41,747 nt of DNA from assembly GCA_018780145.1 (NCBI GenBank), contig JADMKA010000058.1:1-41747 (forward strand), given 5' to 3'. Of the stretch, positions 30,705 to 41,720 are shown in pieces; the first letter of the stretch is position 1, and each line of letters begins with the position of its first letter. The notes beneath the pieces are model-generated. The model was not told the DNA's origin. It was given only the letters and a program-made list of their open reading frames with translations, and made no database searches. The stretch is from Vitreoscilla sp. Its GTDB lineage: Bacteria > Pseudomonadota > Gammaproteobacteria > Burkholderiales > Burkholderiaceae_C. Made by a program: the position numbers and the translations under genes.

Positions 30705-31890
30705 TGGGCGCGCCAGGCGCCTGTGGTGGGCGGCCGCTGCGGCGGCACTGGTGCTGGCCGGGTTGATTCTCTGGCCGGGCCGCCGGGCGCCGGATGGGCC
30801 CACCTTGGCCGGTGCCGCACCGGCCTCCGCCGCCGCAGCGTCCACGGCGGCGAGCGCCCCATCTGCACAAGCGGCACCGCCGATGGCGGCGCGCATCGCG
30901 GGCCCGGACCGGCGTGCCAAAGCGCTCCCCGCTGGTTGCCCCAAGGAAATTCGAGAACTGGCAGGACAGCCGGCGGAGTCGGTCGACCGCCTGATGCGCC
31001 GCTTGAGGCCCGAGGCCCTGGCGCATGCCGGTGCGGCCTTTCGGCAGGCGGCGGGGCCGTTCGAGCAGGCCATGGGCACGCTGCTGACTGCGCGCGCCAA
31101 GAGCGAGTTCGGCGCGCTTTCGGCCGAGGACTACCTCGGCCTGGTCGTGGCCTCGTTGTCGACCTCGGATTGGCGGGTCGTGGCGCTGACACTGCACCTG
31201 TGCGCGGCTGCCACCCCAGCCCAGGGGCCGGCTTGCGCCTCATTGAACCCGGGCCGATGGGCGGAGCTGGACCCCGAGAACGCCTTGGCCTGGACCCTGG
31301 TGGCGGCCCGTGCGCGTGCTGCCCAGGACGACACGGCCGCCGAAGCCGCCATGGGCCGGGCCGCGCAGGCACGGACATCCCGGACGCTGTGGGGCGAGGT
31401 CATGCGGGTGGCCCAGAGCCCGGCCCTGAACGGCCTGCCGGCTGCCGAATGGCAGGTCCTGGTGATGGCGCTCATCGGCACGGCAGGTCAAGCCCAACTC
31501 AGCAGCGTGGAGGGTGCGGCGTCAGCCTGCTCGACGGACGCCATCGGTGCGGGTGCGCGCCAGGCAGAGTGTGGCTCCATCGCCAAGCTCCTGATCGAAC
31601 AGGCCGAGTCCTTGCTGGACCTGCGGATCGGTATCGGCATCGCGCGCCGAGCGGGCTGGGACGCGGAGCGGCTGGACGCCCTGGAGGCGGACTACACCGC
31701 GCTGTCCGAGGCGCTCGTGCAGGACTTCGACCTGAGCTTCGACCACTACGCCCGCCGGGACGAGGCCCAGGCCTGCCAGCAATACATGAAGCTGGACGCC
31801 GTGATGGCCCGCGTCGCCCGCGGGGACGAAGTGGTGCAGGCGCGGCGCGCGCTGGAGCGTCTTCGCGCAGCGTCGTCCAGCGCGCGCTGA
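30694..31890 (+). CDS. Unknown membrane-anchored protein coupled to the LytTR regulator
   Basis: I do not recognise this 398-residue protein. One N-terminal membrane helix (WWAAAAAALVLAGLILW, about 11-27) is followed by an Ala-rich linker and a helical soluble domain. Cysteines occur in AGCPKEIREL, LHLCAAATP, PACASLNPGR, ASACSTDAIG, AECGSIAK and EAQACQQYMK. The arrangement of helices and lengths is reminiscent of Sel1/TPR-like proteins, but no repeat is clear. GTG at 30694 overlaps the response-regulator gene by 11 bases, which supports coupling; a later start cannot be excluded. The gene ends six bases before the convergent ppc stop. It would face the periplasm. Confidence 0.6.
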   Translation: MPVDGRARRLWWAAAAAALVLAGLILWPGRRAPDGPTLAGAAPASAAAASTAASAPSAQAAPPMAARIAGPDRRAKALPAGCPKEIRELAGQPAESVDRLMRRLRPEALAHAGAAFRQAAGPFEQAMGTLLTARAKSEFGALSAEDYLGLVVASLSTSDWRVVALTLHLCAAATPAQGPACASLNPGRWAELDPENALAWTLVAARARAAQDDTAAEAAMGRAAQARTSRTLWGEVMRVAQSPALNGLPAAEWQVLVMALIGTAGQAQLSSVEGAASACSTDAIGAGARQAECGSIAKLLIEQAESLLDLRIGIGIARRAGWDAERLDALEADYTALSEALVQDFDLSFDHYARRDEAQACQQYMKLDAVMARVARGDEVVQARRALERLRAASSSAR

Positions 31891-31896
31891 AACGCC

Positions 31897-34740
<2,844 letters not shown>

Positions 34741-34754
34741 GTTGGCTCCAAGTG

Positions 34755-34785
34755 GTAACGAAGTTACACGTCGTATATCCTAGCA
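34755..34785 (-). promoter_or_regulatory. Probable ppc promoter (extended -10) with a dyad near the start point
   Basis: On the minus strand TGCTAGGAT (34785-34777) reads as an extended -10, putting transcription start near 34770. Just downstream, GTAAC-GAA-GTTAC (34755-34767) is a perfect dyad that a repressor could use. No convincing -35 was found. Confidence 0.4.
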
Positions 34786-34816
34786 GGCTTCGTTCCCGGG
34801 TGTTCGTCGGCACGCT

Positions 34817-34822
34817 GATAAT
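34817..34822 (+). promoter_or_regulatory. Probable -10 element of hemC
   Basis: GATAAT ends eight bases before the hemC ATG and there is no Shine-Dalgarno sequence between them, so the message may start at the ATG. The -35 region is weak. Confidence 0.4.
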
Positions 34823-34830
34823 TCGTCACC

Positions 34831-35790
34831 ATGCTGAACACGGAAACGTCGAACATCCCCAACCCGGTGGTCATCGCCACCCGGGAGAGCCGCCTGGCCC
34901 TGTGGCAGGCCGAGCACGTCCGCGACCGCCTGGCCGGCGAGCTCGGGCTGGCCGCCGAGTTGCTGGGCATGACGACACGGGGTGACCAGATCCTCGACCG
35001 CAGCCTGTCCAAGGTCGGCGGCAAGGGCCTGTTCGTCAAGGAACTGGAGGTGGCGCTGGAGGCTGGCCACGCGCACCTGGCGGTTCACTCGCTGAAGGAT
35101 GTGCCGATGGATCTGCCGCCCGGCTACGTGCTGGTGGCCGTGCCCGAGCGCGAGGACCCGCGCGATGCCTTCGTCTCCAACCACCACGTGGACCTGGCCG
35201 CGCTGCCCGAGGGGGCGTGCGTCGGCACCTCCAGCCTGCGCCGCGTGGCACAGATCATGGCCCTGCGGCCCGACCTGCGCCTCGAGCCGCTGCGTGGCAA
35301 CCTGGACACCCGGCTGCGCAAGCTCGACGAAGGCGGTTACGACGCCATCGTGCTGGCGGCCGCCGGGCTGAAGCGCCTGGGCCTGAGCCACCGCATCCGC
35401 GCCTGGTTCGACACCGAACGCATGATCCCTGCCGCCGGGCAGGGGGCGCTGGGCCTGGAGGTGCGCGCCGACGCCCATGCCCTGCGCGAGGTGCTGTCGC
35501 GCCTCATTCATCAGCCGACCTGGCTGGCCACGCATGCCGAGCGCGCCGTTTCCCGGGCATTGGGCGGGAGTTGCTCGGTCCCGCTGGCGGCCCATGCCAC
35601 CTGGCCGGCGCCCGGCCTGCTGAGCATCAGCGTGGCGCTCGGCAACGCCGAAGACCCGTCCCAGCCCTTGCTGAAGGCCCGGCTCGAAGGCTCGGTGACC
35701 GACACCGCCGCCGCCGAGGCCTTGGGGCACCAGGCCGCCGGCCGCCTGCGCGAACTCGGTGCCGCGCGCTACCTGCCCGGAGCGGGGTGA
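34831..35790 (+). CDS. hemC: Porphobilinogen deaminase (hydroxymethylbilane synthase)
   Basis: HemC joins four porphobilinogens into hydroxymethylbilane in haem synthesis. The 319 residues show [87 protein letters not shown] and [12 protein letters not shown] with the dipyrromethane-cofactor cysteine at Cys248. It overlaps hemD by four bases. ATG 34831 lies eight bases after a -10-like GATAAT. Confidence 0.97.
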   Translation: MLNTETSNIPNPVVIATRESRLALWQAEHVRDRLAGELGLAAELLGMTTRGDQILDRSLSKVGGKGLFVKELEVALEAGHAHLAVHSLKDVPMDLPPGYVLVAVPEREDPRDAFVSNHHVDLAALPEGACVGTSSLRRVAQIMALRPDLRLEPLRGNLDTRLRKLDEGGYDAIVLAAAGLKRLGLSHRIRAWFDTERMIPAAGQGALGLEVRADAHALREVLSRLIHQPTWLATHAERAVSRALGGSCSVPLAAHATWPAPGLLSISVALGNAEDPSQPLLKARLEGSVTDTAAAEALGHQAAGRLRELGAARYLPGAG

Positions 35791-36575
35791 CGTCGAGACG
35801 CGCCCTGGTCACGCGCCCGCTGGCGCAGGCGCTGGATTGGTGCGAGCGCCTGCGCACGCTCGGGCTGGAGGCCCAGGCCCTGCCCCTGATCGACATCGCG
35901 TCGGCACCCGACGCCACCGCGCTCGCCGCCTGGTTCGGCACCCTCGCCGGCGGGCCGCCGCGCCCGGCCGCGCTGGTGATGTTCGTCAGCCCGAACGCCG
36001 CACAGTCCCTGGTCGACGCATTGCCGCCGGGTTGGCAATGGCCTGCCGGCCTGCTGGCCGCGGCCACCGGGCCGGGCACCGTGGCGGTCCTGCGCGCAGC
36101 CGGCGTGCCGGTCGATCTGGTCGAGGCGCCGCCGCCGAATTCGCCACAGTTCGATTCCGAGACCCTGTGGCTGCGCCTCGCTCCGCGCCGCGACTGGGCC
36201 GGCCAGCGCGTGGCGATCGTGCGTGGCGACGGCGGCCGTGACTGGCTCGCCGAGCGGCTGCGCGAGCAGGGTGCCCTGGTGGAGTTCGTGCAGTCTTATG
36301 CCCGCCGGGCGCCGCAGTGGGATGAGGCCCAGCGCCAGATCTTGGCCCAGGCCCTGGCGGCGCCGCACGAGGTCTGCTGGTTGTTGAGCAGTTCGGAAGC
36401 CGTGGAGCACCTGGCCACGCTGGCACCGGGGGCGGATTGGTCGGCGTCGCTGGCCCTGGCCTCGCACCCGCGCATCGCGGAAGCGGCACGTCGGCTGGGT
36501 TTCGGCCAGGTGACCGGGATCCGCCCGACGCCGCAGGCCGTGGCCGACGCGCTGAGGCGTCACGAGGCCAGCTGA
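35787..36575 (+). CDS. hemD: Uroporphyrinogen-III synthase
   Basis: HemD closes hydroxymethylbilane to uroporphyrinogen III. The 262-residue sequence is divergent, as is normal for this family, but shows the N-terminal [76 protein letters not shown] and the C-terminal half ([26 protein letters not shown]). It starts at a GTG that overlaps the hemC stop (GTGA). It lies in the hemC-hemD-hemX-hemY order typical of beta- and gammaproteobacteria. Confidence 0.9.
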   Translation: MTSRRALVTRPLAQALDWCERLRTLGLEAQALPLIDIASAPDATALAAWFGTLAGGPPRPAALVMFVSPNAAQSLVDALPPGWQWPAGLLAAATGPGTVAVLRAAGVPVDLVEAPPPNSPQFDSETLWLRLAPRRDWAGQRVAIVRGDGGRDWLAERLREQGALVEFVQSYARRAPQWDEAQRQILAQALAAPHEVCWLLSSSEAVEHLATLAPGADWSASLALASHPRIAEAARRLGFGQVTGIRPTPQAVADALRRHEAS

Positions 36576-36672
36576 CGGGCGTCTGTTGGTGAGACAAGCA
36601 CCGCAGGACTGTGGTGCCGATGCCGCGCCCACCCGCGTGGCGACAGGCCCGTCGATACAATCCCGATCGACC

Positions 36673-37806
36673 GTGAGCCTGCCTGAAAACCCCTTGTCCA
36701 CCCCGGTGCCCGAGCCCGCCAGCGCGGCCCAGGCCCCCATGGCCGGGGCGGCGGCGGTGGCCATGCCCGGGTGGGTGGCGCGCGGGCACTGGCTGGCCGT
36801 GGGGGCGGCCCTGCTGGTGGCGATCTGCGTCGCCAGCCTGGCCCTGGTGTGGACCACCCACCAGCGCCTGCGCGTTCTGGAGCAAGAGCTGGTGCGCCGC
36901 CAGCAGACCAGCCAGGATCAGTCCACCGAGGCCCGCCTGCTGGCCCGCCAGGCTCACGATGCTGCCGCCGACGCCTCCGCCAAGCTGGCCCTGATCGAAG
37001 GCCGGGTGGCCGAGTCCGCGCTGCAGCGCACCCAGGTGGAGGAGCTGATCCAGTCGCTCTCGCGTTCGCGCGACGAGAACGTGCTGGCCGATGTGGAGGC
37101 GGCCCTGCGCGTGGCCCAGCAACAGTCCGCCATCACCGGCAGCCCCGAGCCGCTGGTGGCGGTGCTGCGCCAGGCTGACGAGCGCCTGGCGCGCTACAAC
37201 CAGCCGCGCCTCGAGCGCGTTCGCCGCGCGGTCGCCAAGGATCTGGACCGTGTGCGCGCCGTGTCGGTGGCCGACGTGCCCAGCCTGTCCATCAAGCTCG
37301 ACGAGGCAGTGCGCCTGGTCGACGACCTGCCCATGCTCGCCGTACCCGACCGCCGCATGGCCGCCAAGGAAGCCGCAGCGGCGCCGGCACGTGCCGCTTC
37401 CGCGGCAGCGTCTTCCGCGGCGGACTGGCTGGGCCGGGCACAGAGCATCTGGCAACGGGTTTCCGCCGACATCTGGGCCGAAGCGCGCAGCCTGGTGCGT
37501 GTCACCCGCATCGACCGGCCGGAGGCCATGCTGCTCGCCCCCGAGCAGGCCTATTTCCTGCGCGAGAACCTGAAGCTGCGCCTGTTGAACGCGCGTCTGG
37601 CCCTGTTGTCGCGCCAGTTCGATCAGGCTCAGAGCGATCTGGCCGTGGCGCAGTCGGCGCTGGAGCGCTACTTCGACCGCAGCTCGCGCCGTGTCACCGC
37701 CACCGCCGAGTTGCTGCGCCAGGTGGCCAGCCAGGCGCGCCAGGTCGGCCTGCCGCGCCCGGACGAGACCCTGGCTGCGCTGGCTGCCGCCGCTGCTGGC
37801 CGCTGA
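36673..37806 (+). CDS. hemX: HemX-like membrane protein
   Basis: From GTG 36673 this gives 377 residues with one membrane helix (WLAVGAALLVAICVASLALV), then a long periplasmic coiled coil (RLRVLEQELVRRQQTSQDQS) and a conserved domain ending in LAPEQAYFLRENLKLRLLNA, RLALLSRQFDQAQSDLAVAQ and YFDRSSRRV. This is HemX, the uroporphyrinogen-III C-methyltransferase-like protein of unclear role in haem-gene clusters. The start is uncertain: GTG 36673 lies 11 bases after a -10-like TACAAT (36656-36661), while a frame from 36586 would add 29 residues. It follows hemD by 97 bases. Confidence 0.8.
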   Translation: MSLPENPLSTPVPEPASAAQAPMAGAAAVAMPGWVARGHWLAVGAALLVAICVASLALVWTTHQRLRVLEQELVRRQQTSQDQSTEARLLARQAHDAAADASAKLALIEGRVAESALQRTQVEELIQSLSRSRDENVLADVEAALRVAQQQSAITGSPEPLVAVLRQADERLARYNQPRLERVRRAVAKDLDRVRAVSVADVPSLSIKLDEAVRLVDDLPMLAVPDRRMAAKEAAAAPARAASAAASSAADWLGRAQSIWQRVSADIWAEARSLVRVTRIDRPEAMLLAPEQAYFLRENLKLRLLNARLALLSRQFDQAQSDLAVAQSALERYFDRSSRRVTATAELLRQVASQARQVGLPRPDETLAALAAAAAGR

Positions 37807-37826
37807 CGCCGGCCCCGAGGCACCGC

Positions 37827-39074
37827 ATGCGCACCGTCATCTGGCTGGTCCTGCTGTTCACCGTGGCGGTGGTGGCCGCCACCATGCTGGGCCAGAACGA
37901 CGCCCTGGTGGCCATCTTCTACGGCAGCTGGCGGCTGGACCTGTCGCTGAACCTGTTCCTGCTGGCCTTGTTGGCGACGATCTTCGTCATGTTCGCCGGC
38001 CTGCAGGCCACCAACGCGTTGCTGAGCCTGCCGACGCGGGCGCGTGAGTGGCGCGAGCAGAAGCGCGAGCGCGCGGCGGCCCAGGCTTTGCGCGAGGCGC
38101 TGTCCGAGTTGTTTGCCGCCCGCTACGCCCGCGCGCAGCGCGCCGCCCAGCGCGCGCTCGATCTCCAATCGATGAGCCGCACGCTGAAGGCGGATCTGCA
38201 GTTCACCGTGCTGGCCGAGATGATCGCCGCCTCCGGGCTGCATCGCCTGCAGGACCGCCGGGCGCGCGACGAGCGCGTGGCCTCGGCCCTGGCGCTGGTG
38301 CGTGGCCGCCTCGGTGCCGGCAGCGCTTTCGACGGCCTGCAGCTGCTGAGCGCCGAATGGGCCCTGGAGGACCGCGACGCCGAGCGCGCACTGGGCCTGC
38401 TTGCCGAGTTGCCGCCGGGTGTCGCGCGGCGCACCCAGGCCCTGCGGCTCAAGATGCAGGCCGCGCGATTGCAGCGCCGACCGCTCGATGCCCTGCAGAC
38501 CGCACGCCTGCTGGCCAAGCACCAGGGCTTCTCGGCGCCGGCCGCGCAGTCGCTGCTGCGCTCACTGGCCATCGAGGCGGTCGAGCAATCCTACGATCTG
38601 GATCAGCTGCGCCGCGTCTGGGCTGGCCTGGATGCCGACGACCGCCGCGATGCCTTCGTGGTCGCCCGCGCCGCAAGGCGTGCCCAGGCCCTGGGCCATG
38701 CCGAGCAGGGCCGCACCTGGCTGCAACCGGGGTGGGATGCGATCGCCAGCGCATCGGCAGACGACCGGCAGCAACTGGCGCTGGCGCTCGTGGACTGCGC
38801 CCCCGGCCTCGGCAGCGACTGGCTGCCGCGCATCGAGGGCGCGCTGGCCAAGCACGGCCACGAACCCGCCCTGGTGGCCGCCGCCGGCATGGCCTTCGCG
38901 GATCGGCAACTCTGGGGCAAGGCGCGCCGCCCGCTGGAGCAGACGGCCTCCTCGAATGCCCTGCCCACGCCGGTGCGCCGCCGCGCCCTGCGCTGCCTGG
39001 CCGCCATCGCCCGTGAAGAGGGTCACGACGAACAGGCGTTGGCCTACGACCAACGTGCTGCCGCCATCGATTAA
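37827..39074 (+). CDS. hemY: HemY-like TPR membrane protein
   Basis: The 415 residues have two N-terminal membrane helices (about 4-20 and 40-62) with the conserved DALVAIFYGSWRLDLSLNLF between them, then helical TPR-like repeats (RAQRAAQRALDLQSMSRTLK, TLLAKH-like helices and a C-terminal TPR end). This is the HemY protein of proteobacterial hem operons, proposed to support haem synthesis; it is not protoporphyrinogen oxidase. It follows hemX by 20 bases and ends 24 bases before the tRNA gene. Confidence 0.88.
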   Translation: MRTVIWLVLLFTVAVVAATMLGQNDALVAIFYGSWRLDLSLNLFLLALLATIFVMFAGLQATNALLSLPTRAREWREQKRERAAAQALREALSELFAARYARAQRAAQRALDLQSMSRTLKADLQFTVLAEMIAASGLHRLQDRRARDERVASALALVRGRLGAGSAFDGLQLLSAEWALEDRDAERALGLLAELPPGVARRTQALRLKMQAARLQRRPLDALQTARLLAKHQGFSAPAAQSLLRSLAIEAVEQSYDLDQLRRVWAGLDADDRRDAFVVARAARRAQALGHAEQGRTWLQPGWDAIASASADDRQQLALALVDCAPGLGSDWLPRIEGALAKHGHEPALVAAAGMAFADRQLWGKARRPLEQTASSNALPTPVRRRALRCLAAIAREEGHDEQALAYDQRAAAID

Positions 39075-39082
39075 AAGCATGC

Positions 39083-39088
39083 TATAGT
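39083..39088 (+). promoter_or_regulatory. Probable -10 of the tRNA-Arg gene
   Basis: TATAGT lies 11 bases before the tRNA 5' end, a good position for a tRNA promoter. Its -35 would fall inside the end of hemY and is not clear. Confidence 0.4.
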
Positions 39089-39098
39089 GCAAGGCTCA

Positions 39099-39175
39099 GC
39101 GGCTGTAGCTCAGTTGGATAGAGTACTTGGCTACGAACCAAGGGGTCGTGGGTTCGAATCCTGCCAGCCGCACCA
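39099..39175 (+). tRNA. tRNA-Arg (anticodon ACG), CCA encoded
   Basis: The 77-base sequence folds as a tRNA: acceptor GCGGCTG with CAGCCGC, anticodon arm CTTGG-CTACGAA-CCAAG with ACG at 39133-39135, T arm with GGTTCGAATC, discriminator A and an encoded CCA. It reads the common CGU/CGC arginine codons through inosine. It resembles E. coli tRNA-Arg(ACG) closely. It is followed by a terminator and then by accessory genes. Confidence 0.97.
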
Positions 39176-39197
39176 AAATAACTAGAACAGAGTCAAT

Positions 39198-39234
39198 GGG
39201 TTAGGTGTTTATAGCACCTAGCCCGTTTTCTTTT
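39198..39234 (+). terminator. Rho-independent terminator after tRNA-Arg
   Basis: GGGTTAGGTG (39198-39207) pairs with CACCTAGCCC (39215-39224) around TTTATAG, with one G-T pair, followed by GTTTTCTTTT. A typical intrinsic terminator. Confidence 0.85.
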
Positions 39235-39261
39235 GTCCGTTCGATTTGTTCGAAAACTGCG

Positions 39262-39283
39262 GTTCGGTGCCTGTTCGGTGCCT
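39262..39283. repeat. Tandem 11-bp direct repeat downstream of the tRNA
   Basis: GTTCGGTGCCT occurs twice in tandem, and a related GCGGTGCCT follows at 39291-39299. The run lies between the tRNA terminator and the accessory genes. No second copy of the tRNA 3' end was seen, so an attachment-site role is unproven. Confidence 0.4.
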
Positions 39284-39441
39284 ACAACCTGCGGTGCCTC
39301 GTAGTCGCCCCATGAGCAGTGCTGTGTCCATTGCCGGCATGTCGTGCTTGGCACTCGTTCTTTTCGCCTCGTGAATACGCTGCTGGCGTCCCAGCCGCCA
39401 AGCGGTTAGGGTGCCGAGCAGCCAGCGAACGGATCACGCCC

Positions 39442-40347
39442 ATGCCCATCCCCGATTTTCAGACGCTCATGCTGCCTGTCTTGCGGGAGTCCGCACGGGG
39501 CGAGGTGAAGATCTCCGACGTGGTCACAACGCTTGGCCAGAAGCTTGGGCTTCCAGAGGCGGAGTTGTCCGAACTTCTGCCTTCGGGCAAGCAGACCACC
39601 TTTGCGAATCGGGTGAACTGGGCAAAGAGCTACCTTGGGAAGGCGGGCCTCGTCACGCTGACCAAGCGCGGCCACTTTGTGGCCAGCGAGAGGGGCCAAA
39701 GCGTCCTCGCCAAACCGCCGGCTGCCATCAGCATCAAGTTCCTTGAGTCATTCCCGGAGTTCAAGGCCTTCAGGGAAGCCAGCGGGCAAACCGTGTCCAC
39801 CCCTCAGGCCGAGGCGACCAACCTAAAGTCGCTTGCACCCGACGAGTTAATCCGCTCCGCCAGTGGTGAACTGCAGCAGTCGCTGAGCGCCGAGATCCTT
39901 GCCAAGATCCTGGCGGCCCCGCCTGACTTCTTCGAGCGGCTTGTTGTCCAACTGCTCATTGCAATGGGCTATGGGGGCTCAGCGATCGAAGCCGGCAAGG
40001 CGTTGGGCAAGAGCGGTGATGGAGGCGTCGATGGGGTCATTGACCAAGACGCCCTAGGGCTTGATCGGATCTACGTCCAGGCCAAGCGCTATACCGAGTC
40101 CAAGGTGTCGTCCGGTGAGATCCGAGACTTCTTCGGTTCGCTGGATCGGTTCAAGGCGAACAAGGGGCTGTTCGTGACGACCTCGACCTTTTCTGCTTCA
40201 GCCAAGGAGACGGCCGAGCTTCTCAGCAAGCGGATTGTGCTGATCGATGGGCCTCAGTTGACTCGGCTCATGATTCGATTCGACATCGGGTGCAGGGTGG
40301 AAGAGACCATCTACATCAAGAAGCTGGACGAAGACTTCTTTGAGTAG
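39442..40347 (+). CDS. mrr: Mrr-type restriction endonuclease
   Basis: The 301 residues have an N-terminal winged-helix domain (about 1-95: IPDFQTLMLPVLRESARGEV, FANRVNWAKSYLGKAGLVTL, TKRGHFVASERG) and a C-terminal Mrr catalytic domain (about 155-275). The catalytic pattern is SGDGGVDGVIDQDA with Asp197, then YVQAKRY with the Gln-x-Lys of PD-(D/E)xK nucleases at 213-215. Mrr-type enzymes cut modified (methylated) DNA. The start at 39442 was chosen because the wHTH begins there; upstream in-frame sequence is not protein-like. GC content is visibly lower than in the hem genes. It is followed, after 71 bases, by a SIR2-like gene. Confidence 0.85.
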   Translation: MPIPDFQTLMLPVLRESARGEVKISDVVTTLGQKLGLPEAELSELLPSGKQTTFANRVNWAKSYLGKAGLVTLTKRGHFVASERGQSVLAKPPAAISIKFLESFPEFKAFREASGQTVSTPQAEATNLKSLAPDELIRSASGELQQSLSAEILAKILAAPPDFFERLVVQLLIAMGYGGSAIEAGKALGKSGDGGVDGVIDQDALGLDRIYVQAKRYTESKVSSGEIRDFFGSLDRFKANKGLFVTTSTFSASAKETAELLSKRIVLIDGPQLTRLMIRFDIGCRVEETIYIKKLDEDFFE

Positions 40348-40418
40348 GACGCTCTGAGGCCAATGCAGCCTGGTACGTAGTCGTAGCTCACTCTACAGAT
40401 CCTCATCGGAGGTGCCTG

Positions 40419-41471
40419 GTGGCGATACAACGCTTGCGCTCGACGGTCTATGTCGTGGGTGCCGGATTTTCGAAGGGCTGTGGCTATCCGCTAACGAAAG
40501 AGCTGTTGCCGAACGTCTGGTCCCGCCTAGGGAAGGGCGACAAGAACGCGCTTGGCAAGATCGTAAGATTTCATCACCCTCAATTCGATCCGGAGCGGCC
40601 AGGCTCGTTCCCTGGAATTGAAGAACTGCTCACTGAGATTGCGGTCAACTTAGACCTATTCGAGAGCAGTAGGTGGCGCCAAGGAGCCCTTGGCAAAGAT
40701 GCCTTGGTGGGGGCCCACCAGGCGCTGCTTGGGGAGATAGCTGTCTGGTTTCATGAGCTGTTCGATAAAGCTAGCGCGGCCCCTTGGCTCAAATCGTTCG
40801 TAGAGCGACTGCGCAATGAAGATGCGGGAATTGTGAGCTTCAACTGGGACCTGTTGCTTGACGAGGCCCTGTTTGGTTCGAACGTCAATGGCGCAAGCTA
40901 TGGATTGCAGAGAGATCTCCCAAAGCGCGGCCCCCTGATCCTCAAGCCGCATGGATCCCTTAACTGGTATCTGGCGGATGACATTCAAGCTGTAGCTGCG
41001 TCAAGGCGGCGCAGTCTATTCGAGGCAGATGATCCACAGGAGGATGTCGAGGCTTTCGTCCTGCCCAGGACGATCAGATCCAAGGCAGAGCGGACGTACA
41101 CACCGCTCCTGGTAGCCCCGACCTACTTGAAGGACTTTCGAAGACCGATCTTCCGACGCCTATGGCGCCACAGCACCGATCTCCTCAGCACCCCGGAGCG
41201 CATCATCTTCCTGGGCTATTCCCTACCAAAGGATGATCTTCAAGCACGCTTCATTCTTCGGTGCGGATTCCACAACCAGCTCAAAGGGATCCTTAAGGGT
41301 CGTCGAAGTTCTGGAGCATCGTTGCGTGGGGATCCGACTGGAAATGCAGAGGTCGTTGTCGTTGACCCGGACAAAGAGGCCGCAAAGCGGATCAGAGGCG
41401 TAGTGAACTTGGACATCAAGTTGAAGCACTTCAAAGGAACCGTCGAAGAGTGGCTGGAAAGCGAACAATAG
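40419..41471 (+). CDS. SIR2-like domain protein (probable defence NADase)
   Basis: The 350 residues start at GTG 40419, with GGAGG eight bases upstream. SIR2-like landmarks are TVYVVGAGFSKGCGYPLTKE (nucleotide loop), IVSFNWDLLLDEAL with Asn142, LKPHGSLNWY with His178, and IIFLGYSLPKDDLQARFILR near the end. Such SIR2-like domains in bacterial defence proteins hydrolyse NAD after phage infection; the predicted role rests on family resemblance. There is no recognisable second domain, so it would need a partner as sensor. The Mrr gene upstream is a candidate neighbour in a defence patch. The gene has lower GC than the chromosome to the left. Confidence 0.75.
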   Translation: MAIQRLRSTVYVVGAGFSKGCGYPLTKELLPNVWSRLGKGDKNALGKIVRFHHPQFDPERPGSFPGIEELLTEIAVNLDLFESSRWRQGALGKDALVGAHQALLGEIAVWFHELFDKASAAPWLKSFVERLRNEDAGIVSFNWDLLLDEALFGSNVNGASYGLQRDLPKRGPLILKPHGSLNWYLADDIQAVAASRRRSLFEADDPQEDVEAFVLPRTIRSKAERTYTPLLVAPTYLKDFRRPIFRRLWRHSTDLLSTPERIIFLGYSLPKDDLQARFILRCGFHNQLKGILKGRRSSGASLRGDPTGNAEVVVVDPDKEAAKRIRGVVNLDIKLKHFKGTVEEWLESEQ

Positions 41472-41720
41472 GGAGCGGCAAGCGAGCCGCGTAGAGGCCA
41501 AGACGATTGGCAATTTTCTGTCGGAGACATCGTCACCGACCATGCAACAGCAATCGTTGACCTCGTCGCCAACGCTTGGGTGCGTACGCCATTTGATGGA
41601 GGTAGCCAGATGAACAGCGGGGTGTCCGTGAACTGGATCGCAGCCTACAACAGGCTGTTCCTGATCATGGACCGGAGCGGTCAGCCAACGTATTGTATGC
41701 GTCCGGGCATCTCACCTTGA
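41472..41720 (+). pseudogene. Possible gene fragment after the SIR2-like gene
   Basis: Directly behind the SIR2 stop, the same frame stays open for 82 codons to a TGA at 41718. It includes FSVGDIVTDHATAIVDLVAN and, from an ATG at 41610 with GGAGG seven bases upstream, MNSGVSVNWIAAYNRLFLIM, then DRSGQPTYCMRPGISP. The text looks protein-like rather than random but I recognise no complete domain. It may be a truncated or frameshifted defence gene, or simply chance. Sequence from 41721 to the window end shows nothing I can name. Confidence 0.3.

Noticed and set aside
36656-36661. TACAAT as a separate hemX promoter
   Set aside because: No -35 and the gene lies inside the hem operon; used only as weak support for the GTG start.
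39235-39441. Minus-strand frame that might be an integrase tail (ending near the tRNA terminator)
   Set aside because: The translation has no tyrosine-recombinase motifs, and such short open frames are expected by chance here.
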